In this document: piece after piece, positions 8,077-16,250 of the stretch
Layout: the number at the start of each line of letters is the position of its first letter
Numbering within the stretch: the stretch's first letter is position 1
Assembly (NCBI RefSeq): GCF_004368965.1
Contig: NZ_SORO01000007.1
Coordinates: 1 to 27,830, forward strand
Reading direction: 5' to 3'
Origin: Leptospira meyeri
GTDB lineage: Bacteria > Spirochaetota > Leptospiria > Leptospirales > Leptospiraceae
DNA length: 27,830 bases
Program-made: the position numbers and the translations under genes
Notes under the pieces: generated by a model
Database searches by the model: none
What the model was told of the DNA's origin: nothing
The model's input: the letters and a program-made list of their open reading frames with translations, nothing else

Positions 8077-8277
8077 TCAGAGATATATATATAATCCAAT
8101 AATGATAATTGAGACAAAGGCGGTTAGAAAAAAAATCAAGTTAAGTTTGATATTTTCATCAGTCATATAATGGTTAATAGGTTTTTTCATTCCAGAAAGA
8201 AACCATCTTAGAAATCCAATTATTTTGGCAACACCTTCTAATAGAAACTCTAACATTAGTTCAAATAGTATATTCAT
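8077..8277 (-). CDS. Small membrane protein (first gene of C7)
   Basis: A 66-residue product with hydrophobic stretches near 5-28 and 47-65 separated by a charged loop (KKPINHYMTDENIK). The start lies about 20 nt inside the upstream repeat boundary, where cassette genes normally begin, which supports it despite the lack of a ribosome binding site. Two small membrane-linked genes in one cassette could form a toxin-antitoxin or immunity pair, but nothing in the sequence proves this. Confidence 0.5.
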   Translation of the reverse strand: MNILFELMLEFLLEGVAKIIGFLRWFLSGMKKPINHYMTDENIKLNLIFFLTAFVSIIIIGLYIYL

Positions 8278-8295
8278 ATGAATTTTAAGCCATTA

Positions 8296-8461
8296 CGCAT
8301 AACGAACTAGGGGAGACGACGTTGTCCGTAGCTGAGCCTCCGTAGGAGGCGTTAGCGTCGGCGCGTCTTCTTGCAGCGCGAGAAGCGTGACGGAGGACAA
8401 TGTGTCGTAGACCGAGCAAGGCCGTAAGTGCCGCAGCGAAGCGTTTCCCCGCTGTTATGCG
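8296..8461 (-). repeat. attC-like repeat 8
   Basis: Near copy of repeat 7, with a small change in arm b (CTTCTTGC-AGC-GCGAGAAG). The end bases differ in keeping with cassette identity: low end TTACGCATAAC, high end GTTATGCGAAG. Confidence 0.85.
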
Positions 8462-8484
8462 AAGTGTGGTAAATCTGTTTAATA

Positions 8485-8757
8485 TTACTGTTCTTTAAGT
8501 TTTCCAGTAACATATTGATGTAAAATACTTGAAACTAGAGTTTGATATGGAATTCCTATTTCAAGAGCTTTTGTTTTTAATAATTGAATATCTTTTCCCG
8601 CAATTCGAATATTCATTCGTTTGTCTTTGGCTAAAGTATTTTTTGCAGCAATTTTAAACTTATTTAAATAGCTTTTTTTATTTGAAACAGACTTCCATTC
8701 GTTTCTTTCAAAAGATAATTCTAATTCTTTTTCTTCATCGGTAAGTTTAAGTTTCAT
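8485..8757 (-). CDS. CopG/BrnA-type antitoxin (C8)
   Basis: The 90-residue product has an acidic, helical N-terminus and a ribbon-helix-helix-like C-terminus: DKRMNIRIAGKDIQLLKTKA followed by EIGIPYQTLVSSILHQYVTG. This is typical of CopG-family antitoxins that bind DNA as dimers and repress their own operon. An RBS, GAGGTGA, lies about 7 nt upstream. The gene overlaps the end of the toxin gene by 11 nt, so the two are translated from one message in the order toxin then antitoxin, as in brnTA. The family call is good; the exact subfamily is inference. Confidence 0.8.
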   Translation of the reverse strand: MKLKLTDEEKELELSFERNEWKSVSNKKSYLNKFKIAAKNTLAKDKRMNIRIAGKDIQLLKTKALEIGIPYQTLVSSILHQYVTGKLKEQ

Positions 8758-9070
8758 GAATGTTCACCTCTGGAAAATATAATTTAGTGTGTTTTCGTGA
8801 AGGGTATGCGGTTTTTAAAAAGAATGAATTTTCGTTTTCAATTGCAGGGACAATCCAGGCATAATTATCAATATTAATTACTATAATTATTTGGTTTGGA
8901 TACTTTTTACTATTTGGATGTTCCAAGATATCTAGTATAGCACCTGCTTCAATTTCGATTACTATTCTTTCGAAGGAAATATTGCGCTGAGAAAAGAGTA
9001 GTTTATTTTTTTCATTATCCCAGTCAAAAATCACAGTTATAATTTTAGACCATTGTGTGCCTTTTGTCAA
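8747..9070 (-). CDS. BrnT-like ribonuclease toxin (C8)
   Basis: The 107-residue product contains IFDWDNEKNKLLFSQRNISF near the N-terminus, the pattern of BrnT toxins (F-x-W-D-x-x-K-x-x-x-N/L, R/H, I-S-F). Later strands include IIIVINIDNYAWIVPA and FLKTAYPSRKHTKLY. BrnT toxins have a RelE-like fold and cut RNA. The start is uncertain: the first codon of the frame is TTG at 9070 with no RBS, and a GTG at residue 13 (9034) would put the start right before FDWD. It overlaps the antitoxin gene by 11 nt and begins about 40 nt from the repeat. A toxin-antitoxin cassette can stabilise a large array. Confidence 0.75.
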   Translation of the reverse strand: MTKGTQWSKIITVIFDWDNEKNKLLFSQRNISFERIVIEIEAGAILDILEHPNSKKYPNQIIIVINIDNYAWIVPAIENENSFFLKTAYPSRKHTKLYFPEVNIHET

Positions 9071-9111
9071 TACATTAATTTTCTGAAAATATTCAGTTTC
9101 TTACCACATTT

Positions 9112-9279
9112 CGCATAACGAACTAGACTTACCGAAGTTCCCCGACCCTGAGTCCCGGAACGGGACGTTAGGGACTGGCATGCAGCTTGCGTAAGCAAGG
9201 CGAATGCCAGAAGGGGAATTTGGCGTAGCCCGAGCGAGGGCGAAGTCCCGAAGCGTAGCGGTAAGTCGCTGTTATCTGC
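9112..9279 (-). repeat. attC-like repeat 9
   Basis: Inner stem ACTTACCG/CGGTAAGT, P3 AAGTTCCCC/GGGGAATTT, arm b closed by perfect CTGGCAT/ATGCCAG, arm c GGC-GTA-GCC, arm d GGG-CGAAGT-CCC. The high-end core is the unusual GTTATCTGC, matched by GCAGATAAC at the low end of repeat 10. Confidence 0.85.
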
Positions 9280-9297
9280 TGTGCCGCGCCCTGATGT

Positions 9298-9334
9298 CTA
9301 ACCGAGCGAAGCCACGGAAGGCGTAGTCGGTTAG
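9298..9334. repeat. Extra hairpin at the 3' end of cassette C9
   Basis: CTAACCGA (9298-9305) pairs with TCGGTTAG (9327-9334) around an inner GCC-ACGGAA-GGC hairpin. It sits between the ATPase gene and repeat 9, and its flanks (CCGAGCGAAG, GCGTAG) echo the right side of the large repeats. It may be a decayed repeat, a short related element, or a transcription terminator without a T-run. A second hairpin with the same GCCACGGA bases lies at the other end of this cassette. Confidence 0.5.
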
Positions 9335-9390
9335 GGAATGCCAATATGATTTCTATTTTTCGATTTAAAACCCTTTATAAGCAAATACCA

Positions 9391-11958
9391 TTAATTTTTT
9401 ACTTTTTTTCTAAAGGAATCAAGCCATGTTTTTAATTTTTGAAAATCTGATTCAATTTCACTAACATTCGGTAATGGCGCCGGAGTTTCTATTGGCTGAG
9501 AATGTTCAAAATATGAATATTTTGTCATCAATTCATCAATTAATTGGATGTCTGCTTTTTCAATTTGTAACAAATTTTTTAAACGTAGTGTTTGAACGGA
9601 TCTTCTGAAACGAATCACGACACTCTGTAAGAGATACTCTTCAATAACTCTTTCTAATAGAATGCGAAAATCACTACAAAGCGCTTTTCCAACAGGATAA
9701 AAAGCTGTTGTCCCACCTTCAGTATCTAAAATTTTCTTACCCTTTTGCAAATTAGCTATAAGAAGGTTTAATGATGTATCAACTTTTCTAGCATAAACCG
9801 GAGTCTCACCTGGTTGGCCTGTTCCCCAATTCTCACGTGTTAGATGTAATGTATTAGCTTCTCCATCTTGGGACTTAGCAATCGTTTCTAAATTAGTTAA
9901 TAAAGAAATTCTATGAGTAAAAACAATAACTTGCTGATGTTTTGACATTTCGCAAATTCTATTACTTACATATTCTTCATACTCTACGTCCAAAGAATTT
10001 ATTGGATCATCGAATATTATAGGTGCTTTATTTTTAGAGAGTAATATCTCCGATATAAAGGCGGCAAGAGACGCTATCCGGAATTCCCCTTCGCTTAATA
10101 TTTTTCCAACTGGTGCCTCATCAATTGATTTTAATTTGATAGCATAATATGTAACCCCTTTTGAAGCGCGTTTTTGTTGCAGTTCAGCTTTTAAGTGTCC
10201 AGCTCCGAGTTTATTTAATTCTTTTTGAAAAATATCTCTGAACTCATCAGTTAGAAGACTCGCCGAAAGAGCAGATTTCTTTTTACTTAAAGGAGTTGTA
10301 TTACAGCTATTAATTGCTTCATCGAATTCTTCAACCATCTTTAACGAATTGATTCTTTCTCGAATTTTCTGAATATTTTTAAAAAGAAAAGACCTCGCTT
10401 CTAGTTCGACTTTAGATTTTAATATTTCCGCCTTTTCCAGAGGATTTTGCGATTTTTTAGCTTCTTCAAGTTCTCGTAAAACTTTGGTCTTAATTGAAGA
10501 TAGGTATTCAATTATTTTCTTTTCTTTAGAGAAATCAATATCATCAAATGTACTGCCGTTATTTATTTTATCTAACTTAGCCCTCAAGCTAATAATTTCT
10601 TTAAGAAATTCTTCTTGTTTATCCTGCTCTTCTGGGAGAAGAATTTGTAGATTTAGTGCTACTACTTCATCAGGAGGAAGTTTTGGTAATTCACTCAATT
10701 TTTGCTTATATTTCAATAAATCTTCGGAAGCTTTTTTCTCAAGTGAACCTTGAATAAAATTTTCAAAATCGGCTAAGCGATTTTTTGCTTCGCTGTCAAG
10801 AGGCTGTTGACATAGAACGCAAACTGACCCATCTGCTAATAATGGAAAAATTTCATCCTGGTAAGCTTCCGTTACCGAATATTCTCTAGCTGCTTCCCAT
10901 AGTGCCTTCCATGTAGCATTGCCTACACCAGATAAAGGAGCAGAAGAAAATACTTTTTCAGCTGCTTCCTTAGCGATTTTCGTTGATCCTTTACTAACTT
11001 CATTGAGAGTTTTTAAGGATTTCAGATTATCATTAGAATAACTAACTAGAATCTCATTCAGAACATCCGTTACGGTTTTGGCAGCTAAATCCTGATTGCT
11101 TAATGTAGTTATTTTCTTTGAGACATCTGTAGCAGATAATAACTGAATTAGTTCGGCTAATTTGGCATCATCTGATTCGGTCCAAAAAATCTTTGAATTA
11201 AGTTCTTCTTCATTTGTATTTGTAGTAATACTTTTAAACCAATTTCCAATATCCGTATTAGAATGGTATTCGGGTAATTGAAAATCCGTTTTTAAAACAA
11301 CTTCTCTTCTTTCTTTTAAAACATCTGATATTATTTCACTAACTTTTGTTAGCTCTGATAAAAACCAAAGTTCAGGAGGTTCATAACTTATCTCACTTTC
11401 CTCATCAATGAATAGACTTGAAGTTTGCGTGTCATAAATTTTTACTCTTTCAAACTGAGGATGAGGTTTATCTAGCTGGTGTTGGATTATATTTTCCTTC
11501 CCGCCTATATCTATTTTAAGCGAAATGGAAGCTTCTTCCTTTGTATCAGAATATATATTTCCAATTAGTATCCCTTTCTTTTTATTTCCAGAAAGATGCT
11601 TTAAGGCACGTACATAACCTGATTTCCCTGAACCATTAGTTCCATATAAAATGGATAATGTATGAGGATGTAATCTTATTGGTCTTTTGGGATTTAATGC
11701 GTTTACACCTTTTATATCAGTTATTTCTAAAATTTTAAATTCGCTTGAACCTGAATTACTAATCTTTTCAGAAATTGCCTTTATATCACAATCTTCAATA
11801 CCTACTTCTGAATTTGCTTCCTTATAACATAAACTTGAAATTTCTTCGATCTTATCTTCAGGAATTGTTCCCTGCTCTATTAAAATCTTAGCAGAGATTT
11901 TTTGCCACACTGGGCGTTCATTAAGCCAGTCAGAAAAACTTTTTTCTTTTTTTGCCAT
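9391..11958 (-). CDS. RloC/AAA_13-type ABC ATPase with a CxxC hook (C9)
   Basis: The 855-residue product is an SMC/Rad50-like ATPase. Walker A is GTNGSGKS (106-113). A long helical middle is broken by CVLC (Cys380, Cys383), like a zinc hook. The ABC signature is LSEGEFRIA (621-629), Walker B IIFDDPINSLD (647-657), and the H-loop VFTHR (His682). The N-terminus (WLNERPVWQK) is typical of large AAA_13 defence ATPases. About 150 residues follow the ATPase core, with RILLERVIEEYLL and KYSYFEHSQP. In RloC the C-terminus is an anticodon nuclease; a HEPN-type nuclease here is plausible, but I cannot place its catalytic residues. RBS AGGA, 9 nt. It is the longest cassette gene here, alone in its cassette. 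Defence ATPase: likely. Confidence 0.8.
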   Translation of the reverse strand: MAKKEKSFSDWLNERPVWQKISAKILIEQGTIPEDKIEEISSLCYKEANSEVGIEDCDIKAISEKISNSGSSEFKILEITDIKGVNALNPKRPIRLHPHTLSILYGTNGSGKSGYVRALKHLSGNKKKGILIGNIYSDTKEEASISLKIDIGGKENIIQHQLDKPHPQFERVKIYDTQTSSLFIDEESEISYEPPELWFLSELTKVSEIISDVLKERREVVLKTDFQLPEYHSNTDIGNWFKSITTNTNEEELNSKIFWTESDDAKLAELIQLLSATDVSKKITTLSNQDLAAKTVTDVLNEILVSYSNDNLKSLKTLNEVSKGSTKIAKEAAEKVFSSAPLSGVGNATWKALWEAAREYSVTEAYQDEIFPLLADGSVCVLCQQPLDSEAKNRLADFENFIQGSLEKKASEDLLKYKQKLSELPKLPPDEVVALNLQILLPEEQDKQEEFLKEIISLRAKLDKINNGSTFDDIDFSKEKKIIEYLSSIKTKVLRELEEAKKSQNPLEKAEILKSKVELEARSFLFKNIQKIRERINSLKMVEEFDEAINSCNTTPLSKKKSALSASLLTDEFRDIFQKELNKLGAGHLKAELQQKRASKGVTYYAIKLKSIDEAPVGKILSEGEFRIASLAAFISEILLSKNKAPIIFDDPINSLDVEYEEYVSNRICEMSKHQQVIVFTHRISLLTNLETIAKSQDGEANTLHLTRENWGTGQPGETPVYARKVDTSLNLLIANLQKGKKILDTEGGTTAFYPVGKALCSDFRILLERVIEEYLLQSVVIRFRRSVQTLRLKNLLQIEKADIQLIDELMTKYSYFEHSQPIETPAPLPNVSEIESDFQKLKTWLDSFRKKVKN

Positions 11959-12003
11959 TTACGTTATCCTAAAGAATATATGATTAATAGAATTATTAAG
12001 CTA

Positions 12004-12030
12004 TTGAGCCTGCCACGGACGGCAGGCGCT
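12004..12030. repeat. Extra hairpin at the 5' end of cassette C9
   Basis: GCCTGCC pairs with GGCAGGC around ACGGAC, about 30 nt upstream of the ATPase start and close to repeat 10. It resembles arm a of the second repeat subfamily (GCCTGC-AGG-GCAGGC in repeat 5) with the flanking TGA and GCT. It shares GCCACGGA with the hairpin at 9298-9334. It could be a fragment of an old repeat or a leader hairpin affecting translation. Confidence 0.5.
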
Positions 12031-12052
12031 ATAAATGAAGGGGCGCGGTATT

Positions 12053-12217
12053 GCAGATAACGAACTAGACTTACCGAAGTTGTCCGACCCTGAGTCCCTT
12101 CGGGACGTTAGGGACTGGCACGTAGCTTGCGAACGCAAGGTGAGTGACAGGAGGACAATTTGGCGTAGCCCGAGCGAGGCCTTGTGCCGAAGCGTAGCGG
12201 TAAGTCGCTGTTATGCG
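12053..12217 (-). repeat. attC-like repeat 10
   Basis: Low-end core GCAGATAAC, high-end GTTATGCG. Inner stem ACTTACCG/CGGTAAGT, P3 AAGTTGTCC/GGACAATTT, arm a GTCCC-TTC-GGGAC, arm c GGC-GTA-GCC, arm d GGC-CTTGT-GCC. Confidence 0.85.
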
Positions 12218-12229
12218 CTGGTTTTTTTG

Positions 12230-13000
12230 TTAGTATTTTCTGCGATCTGAAACTTCAGATATATAATTCTTAATAAATGGAGTAATTCTATCTAATGAAA
12301 CATTTGGTTCGAAAATCAATTTTGTATTTCCAAAATAATCCCTAAGGGTAGCTGACAGTCTATTATTAATGTAGGACAGGCTTAATGTATGGCAAATTGT
12401 TTTATCGTTATCTAAAATTAATGCGAATTCGAATAAAGTTTGAGAACAGTATCGAGCATTTACAGTTAGATCATTGATACTGGCTGTGTTGATTCTAATT
12501 TCACAGTCTATACCATTATGGTTTAATTTTTCAATTTTTGGATTGTTAATAGGGAGAAAAGGATGGTTGAGTGTTAGACTTTTTTTGTATAAACTTTCAG
12601 TATTTTTTTCAATCCAAAATCCACTTGCAATGACTTCAATAAATTCATCATGAAATTCAAACACATAATGGTTGAATTCGCTTAACATTTCTTTTACATT
12701 TCCGGAAAAGTTATAGGTATTACCATAATATTTGGATTCGTAAATGTATCTTTCTTTTAGCCACCGAGAATTTTCTAACCGTGATAACCATGAAAAGTAT
12801 GTATCAGATTTATATGGTAAGCCTTCTCCTCTGCATATTTTTAAAGAGTCAAGTTTTTCAAATAGGATTCGACCGTAATTATTGTCGTCTGTTAAAAAAT
12901 TAATCTCTACTATACGATCGTAACTTATTGTTGGACTTAAAACTGTATCTGGTCTTATCCAATGATCGATTCTTATTAATTTTTCTTTCTTTTTAAACAT
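12230..13000 (-). CDS. Unidentified cytoplasmic protein (C10)
   Basis: A 256-residue soluble protein with no signal peptide or membrane span. It is rich in aromatic residues (Trp at 14, 50, 59; FWIEKN; many Tyr) and reads as a mixed alpha/beta protein. I recognise no motif or catalytic set. It is the only gene of its cassette, starts about 15 nt from the upstream repeat and stops about 13 nt before the downstream one, an exact cassette fit. The lack of a ribosome binding site is shared with several neighbours. Real gene, function unknown. Confidence 0.65.
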   Translation of the reverse strand: MFKKKEKLIRIDHWIRPDTVLSPTISYDRIVEINFLTDDNNYGRILFEKLDSLKICRGEGLPYKSDTYFSWLSRLENSRWLKERYIYESKYYGNTYNFSGNVKEMLSEFNHYVFEFHDEFIEVIASGFWIEKNTESLYKKSLTLNHPFLPINNPKIEKLNHNGIDCEIRINTASINDLTVNARYCSQTLFEFALILDNDKTICHTLSLSYINNRLSATLRDYFGNTKLIFEPNVSLDRITPFIKNYISEVSDRRKY

Positions 13001-13014
13001 ATTTAAAAAACTTG

Positions 13015-13177
13015 CGCATAACGAACTAGACTTACCGAAGTTCCCTGACCCTGAGTCCCTTCGGGACGTTAGGGACTGGCACGTAGCTTGCGTATGCGAG
13101 CGAGTGACAGAAAGGGAATTTGCCGTAGGCCGAGCGAGGCCTTGTGCCGAAGCGTAGCGGTAAGTCGCTGTTATACG
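13015..13177 (-). repeat. attC-like repeat 11
   Basis: Inner stem ACTTACCG/CGGTAAGT, P3 AAGTTCCCT/AGGGAATTT, arm a GTCCC-TTC-GGGAC, arm b GCTTGC/GCGAGC with one T-G pair, arm c GCC-GTA-GGC (reversed from GGC-GTA-GCC in repeat 10), arm d GGC-CTTGT-GCC. Confidence 0.85.
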
Positions 13178-13189
13178 CCGTTCTGTCGT

Positions 13190-13645
13190 TTACGTATTTT
13201 TCTTTTCCGAAATCCAGAAAAGATGATTTTTGTCTAGAAATACAATATTAAATATATGATCTTCAAAGTAACCGATGACACATTCTTTTCCTTGTACATG
13301 TAATGAACACCAGGTGACACCTGGCAATACATGTGCTGGATGATAAAATTCTGTCTTATCGGAGGGAGGAAAAGGGACTTTTGGATACGGTTTTATTATA
13401 CCTTTCGTTTGAGCTTCTATTACTGAAAGTCTACTTATTTCTTGAAGTTTTTTTAATGTGAGTGCAAGAATTTCAGATTGTTCCCAATCTTGAAATGTTT
13501 GGCCTTGTGTCGAATCATAGTCTTTGAGACTAAAAACAATATAAGGTTCTTTTTTCTTTCCTTCTTTTAAATCAACATTTTTAAGTTTTCTTTCATAAGA
13601 AGAATTGTTTCGTTCTCGAAATTTATTTTTCTTTGTATCACCCAT
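13190..13645 (-). CDS. Partner of the AAA15 ATPase, RelE-like C-terminus suspected (C11)
   Basis: The 151-residue product has a basic N-terminus (MGDTKKNKFRERNNSSYERK), a motif PYIVFSLKDYDSTQGQTFQD, and a C-terminus HVLPGVTWCSLHVQGKECVI ending in VFLDKNHLFWISEKKNT. The C-terminal strand pattern recalls RelE/YoeB-type toxins, where a strand ends in D-x-x-H near the C-terminus; this is inference. Its ATG overlaps the stop of the ATPase gene by 8 nt (ATGGGTGA), so the two are translationally coupled. A longer frame starting at 13705 would lie mostly inside the ATPase gene and was not used. I infer a two-gene defence or toxin unit in which the ATPase controls this effector. Confidence 0.65.
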   Translation of the reverse strand: MGDTKKNKFRERNNSSYERKLKNVDLKEGKKKEPYIVFSLKDYDSTQGQTFQDWEQSEILALTLKKLQEISRLSVIEAQTKGIIKPYPKVPFPPSDKTEFYHPAHVLPGVTWCSLHVQGKECVIGYFEDHIFNIVFLDKNHLFWISEKKNT

Positions 13646-14939
13646 GCAATAAATCAACCAATTCTTTATCAAAATCGAAATATGGGATAGCACCATATTT
13701 TCCATTGAGATAGTTTTTGCTGAATGCTGATTTGTTTCTAACTTTGTCTGTCTTATAGTCTCCTAATGAAATCAAATTAGAGTTTCCGAATTGGTCTTTT
13801 TCTACGAACCAGACCTGGTCTCTTCTGAAAAGTTCCTTATCTAGAAGTGCTGTGTCATGAGATGCAAAGATAAGTTGTGCTTTTCTTGTATTATATAAAT
13901 GAAAAAATTCAATTAAACGAGATGTTAAATGACTGTGTAATCTTGAATCAAGTTCGTCAACAATTAATAATGTTCCATTTTTTAAAGTATCATACCAGGG
14001 TCCAAGCAAATATATTAATTTTTTCGTACCATCGGATTCTTGTTTTTCAAAATTGAATGGAATAGTATCGATCAACAAATTTGATCCATCATATTTTCTA
14101 TGGTAGGTTAAGATTTGATCTATTTTTAACTTTTTGTTTTTTCTGTTAAGAGAATTAATTAAATTGTAAACTTCATCATCTTTAATTAAATCTAATTTTG
14201 ATTCATCAAAGAATTCTTCTTTCGTAGATAAATTCGAAATTTCTAAATATTTTATGAAGTGAAGTATCCATTTTTTGAATCCTTCATCTTGCTTTAATTT
14301 TTCTACAGTATACTTTTTATGCCCGCTGTCATTGATGCCGTTTATAAATCGGAATTTTTTAAACCAATCTATAATATTTGAAGACGTTTCTTTACCGAGA
14401 GTAGCTAATAAAGACAAAAATAGAACATTTTCTCTTACATCTTTTTCTTTTCCTATTGCTTCTTTGAAAGAAGATTTATTGATTTCAATATTTTGCCCTT
14501 CTCTTTTGAATAAGAACACTTCTTTTGAAGTGGTGTGGAATAACCATTCTGAAATTATTTGATTATTATCTATTTCAAAGCCGTAACGATATTTTACATC
14601 GTTATAAATAAATGAAATTTCAAATAGACTTGGTTTCTTTTCTGATTCAGAATTTAATGCGAATTTTTCTAGAGGAAAAATATTTTCACCATTATCCAAC
14701 AAAGCATCTCTAAAAGAATTCAAGACAATGATTTTCATAAAGTTCATTGCTCTTATCAAATTACTTTTACCGCTTCCATTATTCCCAAAGATGATCGCTG
14801 ATTTTAATAGAACCATTTTTTTATCGATATTAATGGTGTGAGTATCCTTGTGTTCACGAAATGAACGTGCTGCTACCATTGATAGCTTTGCTTCTTTTTG
14901 GAAAGAGAGAAAATTTTCTACGCTAAATTCTATTAACAT
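13638..14939 (-). CDS. AAA15-family ATPase (OLD/RloA-like, no TOPRIM seen) (C11)
   Basis: The 433-residue product begins MLIEFSVENFLSFQKEAKL, the usual opening of AAA15/AbiEii-like ATPases. Walker A is FGNNGSGKS (51-59). Near the C-terminus come LLIVDELDSRLH (Walker B and D-loop) and LIFASHDTALLD (H-loop). This group powers many defence systems (RloA, AbiL, PARIS, Septu). The frame extends upstream through repeat 12 to 15134, but those 65 residues are repeat translation; the true ATG at 14939 has an AAGG site about 7 nt upstream and matches family N-termini. It is followed, with an 8-nt overlap, by the 151-aa partner. The ATPase role is sure; defence is inferred from family and setting. Confidence 0.85.
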   Translation of the reverse strand: MLIEFSVENFLSFQKEAKLSMVAARSFREHKDTHTINIDKKMVLLKSAIIFGNNGSGKSNLIRAMNFMKIIVLNSFRDALLDNGENIFPLEKFALNSESEKKPSLFEISFIYNDVKYRYGFEIDNNQIISEWLFHTTSKEVFLFKREGQNIEINKSSFKEAIGKEKDVRENVLFLSLLATLGKETSSNIIDWFKKFRFINGINDSGHKKYTVEKLKQDEGFKKWILHFIKYLEISNLSTKEEFFDESKLDLIKDDEVYNLINSLNRKNKKLKIDQILTYHRKYDGSNLLIDTIPFNFEKQESDGTKKLIYLLGPWYDTLKNGTLLIVDELDSRLHSHLTSRLIEFFHLYNTRKAQLIFASHDTALLDKELFRRDQVWFVEKDQFGNSNLISLGDYKTDKVRNKSAFSKNYLNGKYGAIPYFDFDKELVDLLHG

Positions 14940-15050
14940 TGCCTTAACTTCTAATAGTCTATGTATCGACCCTTTTTGTTCAAGCAAAATGCAAAAATTG
15001 AAAAAAAAATGCAAAAAATGTGTTTTGTTTGATATTTTAGTGCAGAATGG

Positions 15051-15213
15051 CGTATAACGAATAGACTTACCGAAGTTCCCCGACCCTGAGTCCCGCCGGG
15101 ACGTTAGGGACTGGCATGCAGCTTGCGAACGCAAGGCGAATGCCAGAAGGGGAATTTGCCGCAGGCCGAGCGAGGGCTTGTCCCGAAGCGTAGCGGTAAG
15201 TTGCTGTTATACG
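15051..15213 (-). repeat. attC-like repeat 12
   Basis: The spacer beside the low-end core is GAATAG rather than GAACTAG, one base shorter in the unpaired central spacer. P3 AAGTTCCCC/GGGGAATTT, arm b CTGGCAT/ATGCCAG, arm c GCC-GCA-GGC, arm d GGG-CTTGT-CCC. Its high-end core provides the TAA stop of the C12 gene. Confidence 0.85.
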
Positions 15214-16217
15214 ACGTCATTCTTTATTTTTAGAATATCTTTTATCTCTTTTATGGAGAAAGTGATATCCTTAGTTTTCTTTTCTCTTTCGTTTATCGGT
15301 TTTGTGTAAATTATTTGGGAAGCAGATAATAAAATTGCATCTTTTTTATCAGGTTCGTTTACTAATTCACCGAGTATTTTTAAGGTTGATGACACGGCTT
15401 CTTTGTGGGCATAATCTTCTTCAATATTTCTCTCTTTAATATACTGATTTATGAAAAACACGACTAGCGAGTATATCGGAATAAGTGCTAATGATCTTAG
15501 AACTAAATAAGTTACAGTTAAGCTGTTTTTGGATTCATTTATTTTTTCAGTATTATTAGTTGTGTTTTCATTTATTGATTCGAGTTTTGTTGATTTTAAA
15601 ATATCGGTTATTAATTCGCTAGTGTAATAAAGTCCAAATGCTAGAGATGATATTATGAGTACAAGAGCGAATAGTCTTCCAATAAAAATGAATTTTTTAC
15701 GTTCTGAAAAAGATTTTGATAAAGTGCCTGCAATTGTTGGGCTGATTAAGATTTTTATGTCATCCTTGAGGGATTGAACTTCGTTATTAGCTTCTATTAG
15801 TTTGCCTAATTCCGTAGAGATAGAATTTTTTGTTTCTGGAAGTATCGGTGTAAGTATTACATCTGAATAGATACCGGAATTTCTACAAAATGATCTAAAT
15901 GCATCTAGGTTCGCAATATAGTTATGGAAAGTTTGTACGGATGGACTTAAGTCTAGGCTCGAGAATAAGCTTGCTAGATTACTTGATTGGTTTATTAGAT
16001 TTGATAATGTGCTATATGTCAAGTTTTGAAATGCTTTAGAATCAATTCCGGTTTCTAATATTTTTACTATTTCTTCTGTCGCAAATTCAACATCTTTGAA
16101 TTCAATTTCATTCCATTCAGGTAGATCTTCTAAAGTCGTTTTATGTTTTTTTAACGTATCTTTTTTTAACGTTTTGAGTGCGCTTTGAATTTGCTTTATA
16201 TGATTTGAATTTGCCAT
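15207..16217 (-). CDS. Membrane protein with large cytoplasmic N-terminus (C12)
   Basis: From the ATG at 16217 (RBS AAGGA about 9 nt upstream) the product is 336 residues. Residues 1-170 are soluble and helical, two spans follow near 175-197 and 232-258, joined by an Asn/Thr-rich loop, and a short charged tail ends the protein. The frame continues upstream through the repeat to 16337, but those 40 residues are repeat translation. The stop TAA (15207-15209) is part of the GTATAAC core of repeat 12, so the repeat completes the gene. No family recognised. A two-span protein with a cytoplasmic sensor domain could be a membrane-acting defence effector; this is only a possibility. Confidence 0.7.
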   Translation of the reverse strand: MANSNHIKQIQSALKTLKKDTLKKHKTTLEDLPEWNEIEFKDVEFATEEIVKILETGIDSKAFQNLTYSTLSNLINQSSNLASLFSSLDLSPSVQTFHNYIANLDAFRSFCRNSGIYSDVILTPILPETKNSISTELGKLIEANNEVQSLKDDIKILISPTIAGTLSKSFSERKKFIFIGRLFALVLIISSLAFGLYYTSELITDILKSTKLESINENTTNNTEKINESKNSLTVTYLVLRSLALIPIYSLVVFFINQYIKERNIEEDYAHKEAVSSTLKILGELVNEPDKKDAILLSASQIIYTKPINEREKKTKDITFSIKEIKDILKIKNDVV

Positions 16218-16250
16218 TTTTTTTTCCTTAATAAAATTGAAGAATGATGT

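Noticed and set aside
9391..11958. Calling the large ATPase rloC outright
   Set aside because: ATPase core and CxxC hook fit, but I could not locate the anticodon-nuclease catalytic residues at the C-terminus.
13190..13645. Naming the AAA15 partner RloB
   Set aside because: Length and motifs do not match RloB; no symbol is justified.
13646..13705. Longer start for the 151-residue partner of the AAA15 ATPase
   Set aside because: It lies wholly inside the ATPase coding region; the coupled ATG at 13645 is the normal arrangement.
14940..15134. N-terminal extension of the AAA15 ATPase
   Set aside because: The first 30 or so residues are repeat translation; MLIEFSVENF at 14939 is the family start and has an RBS.
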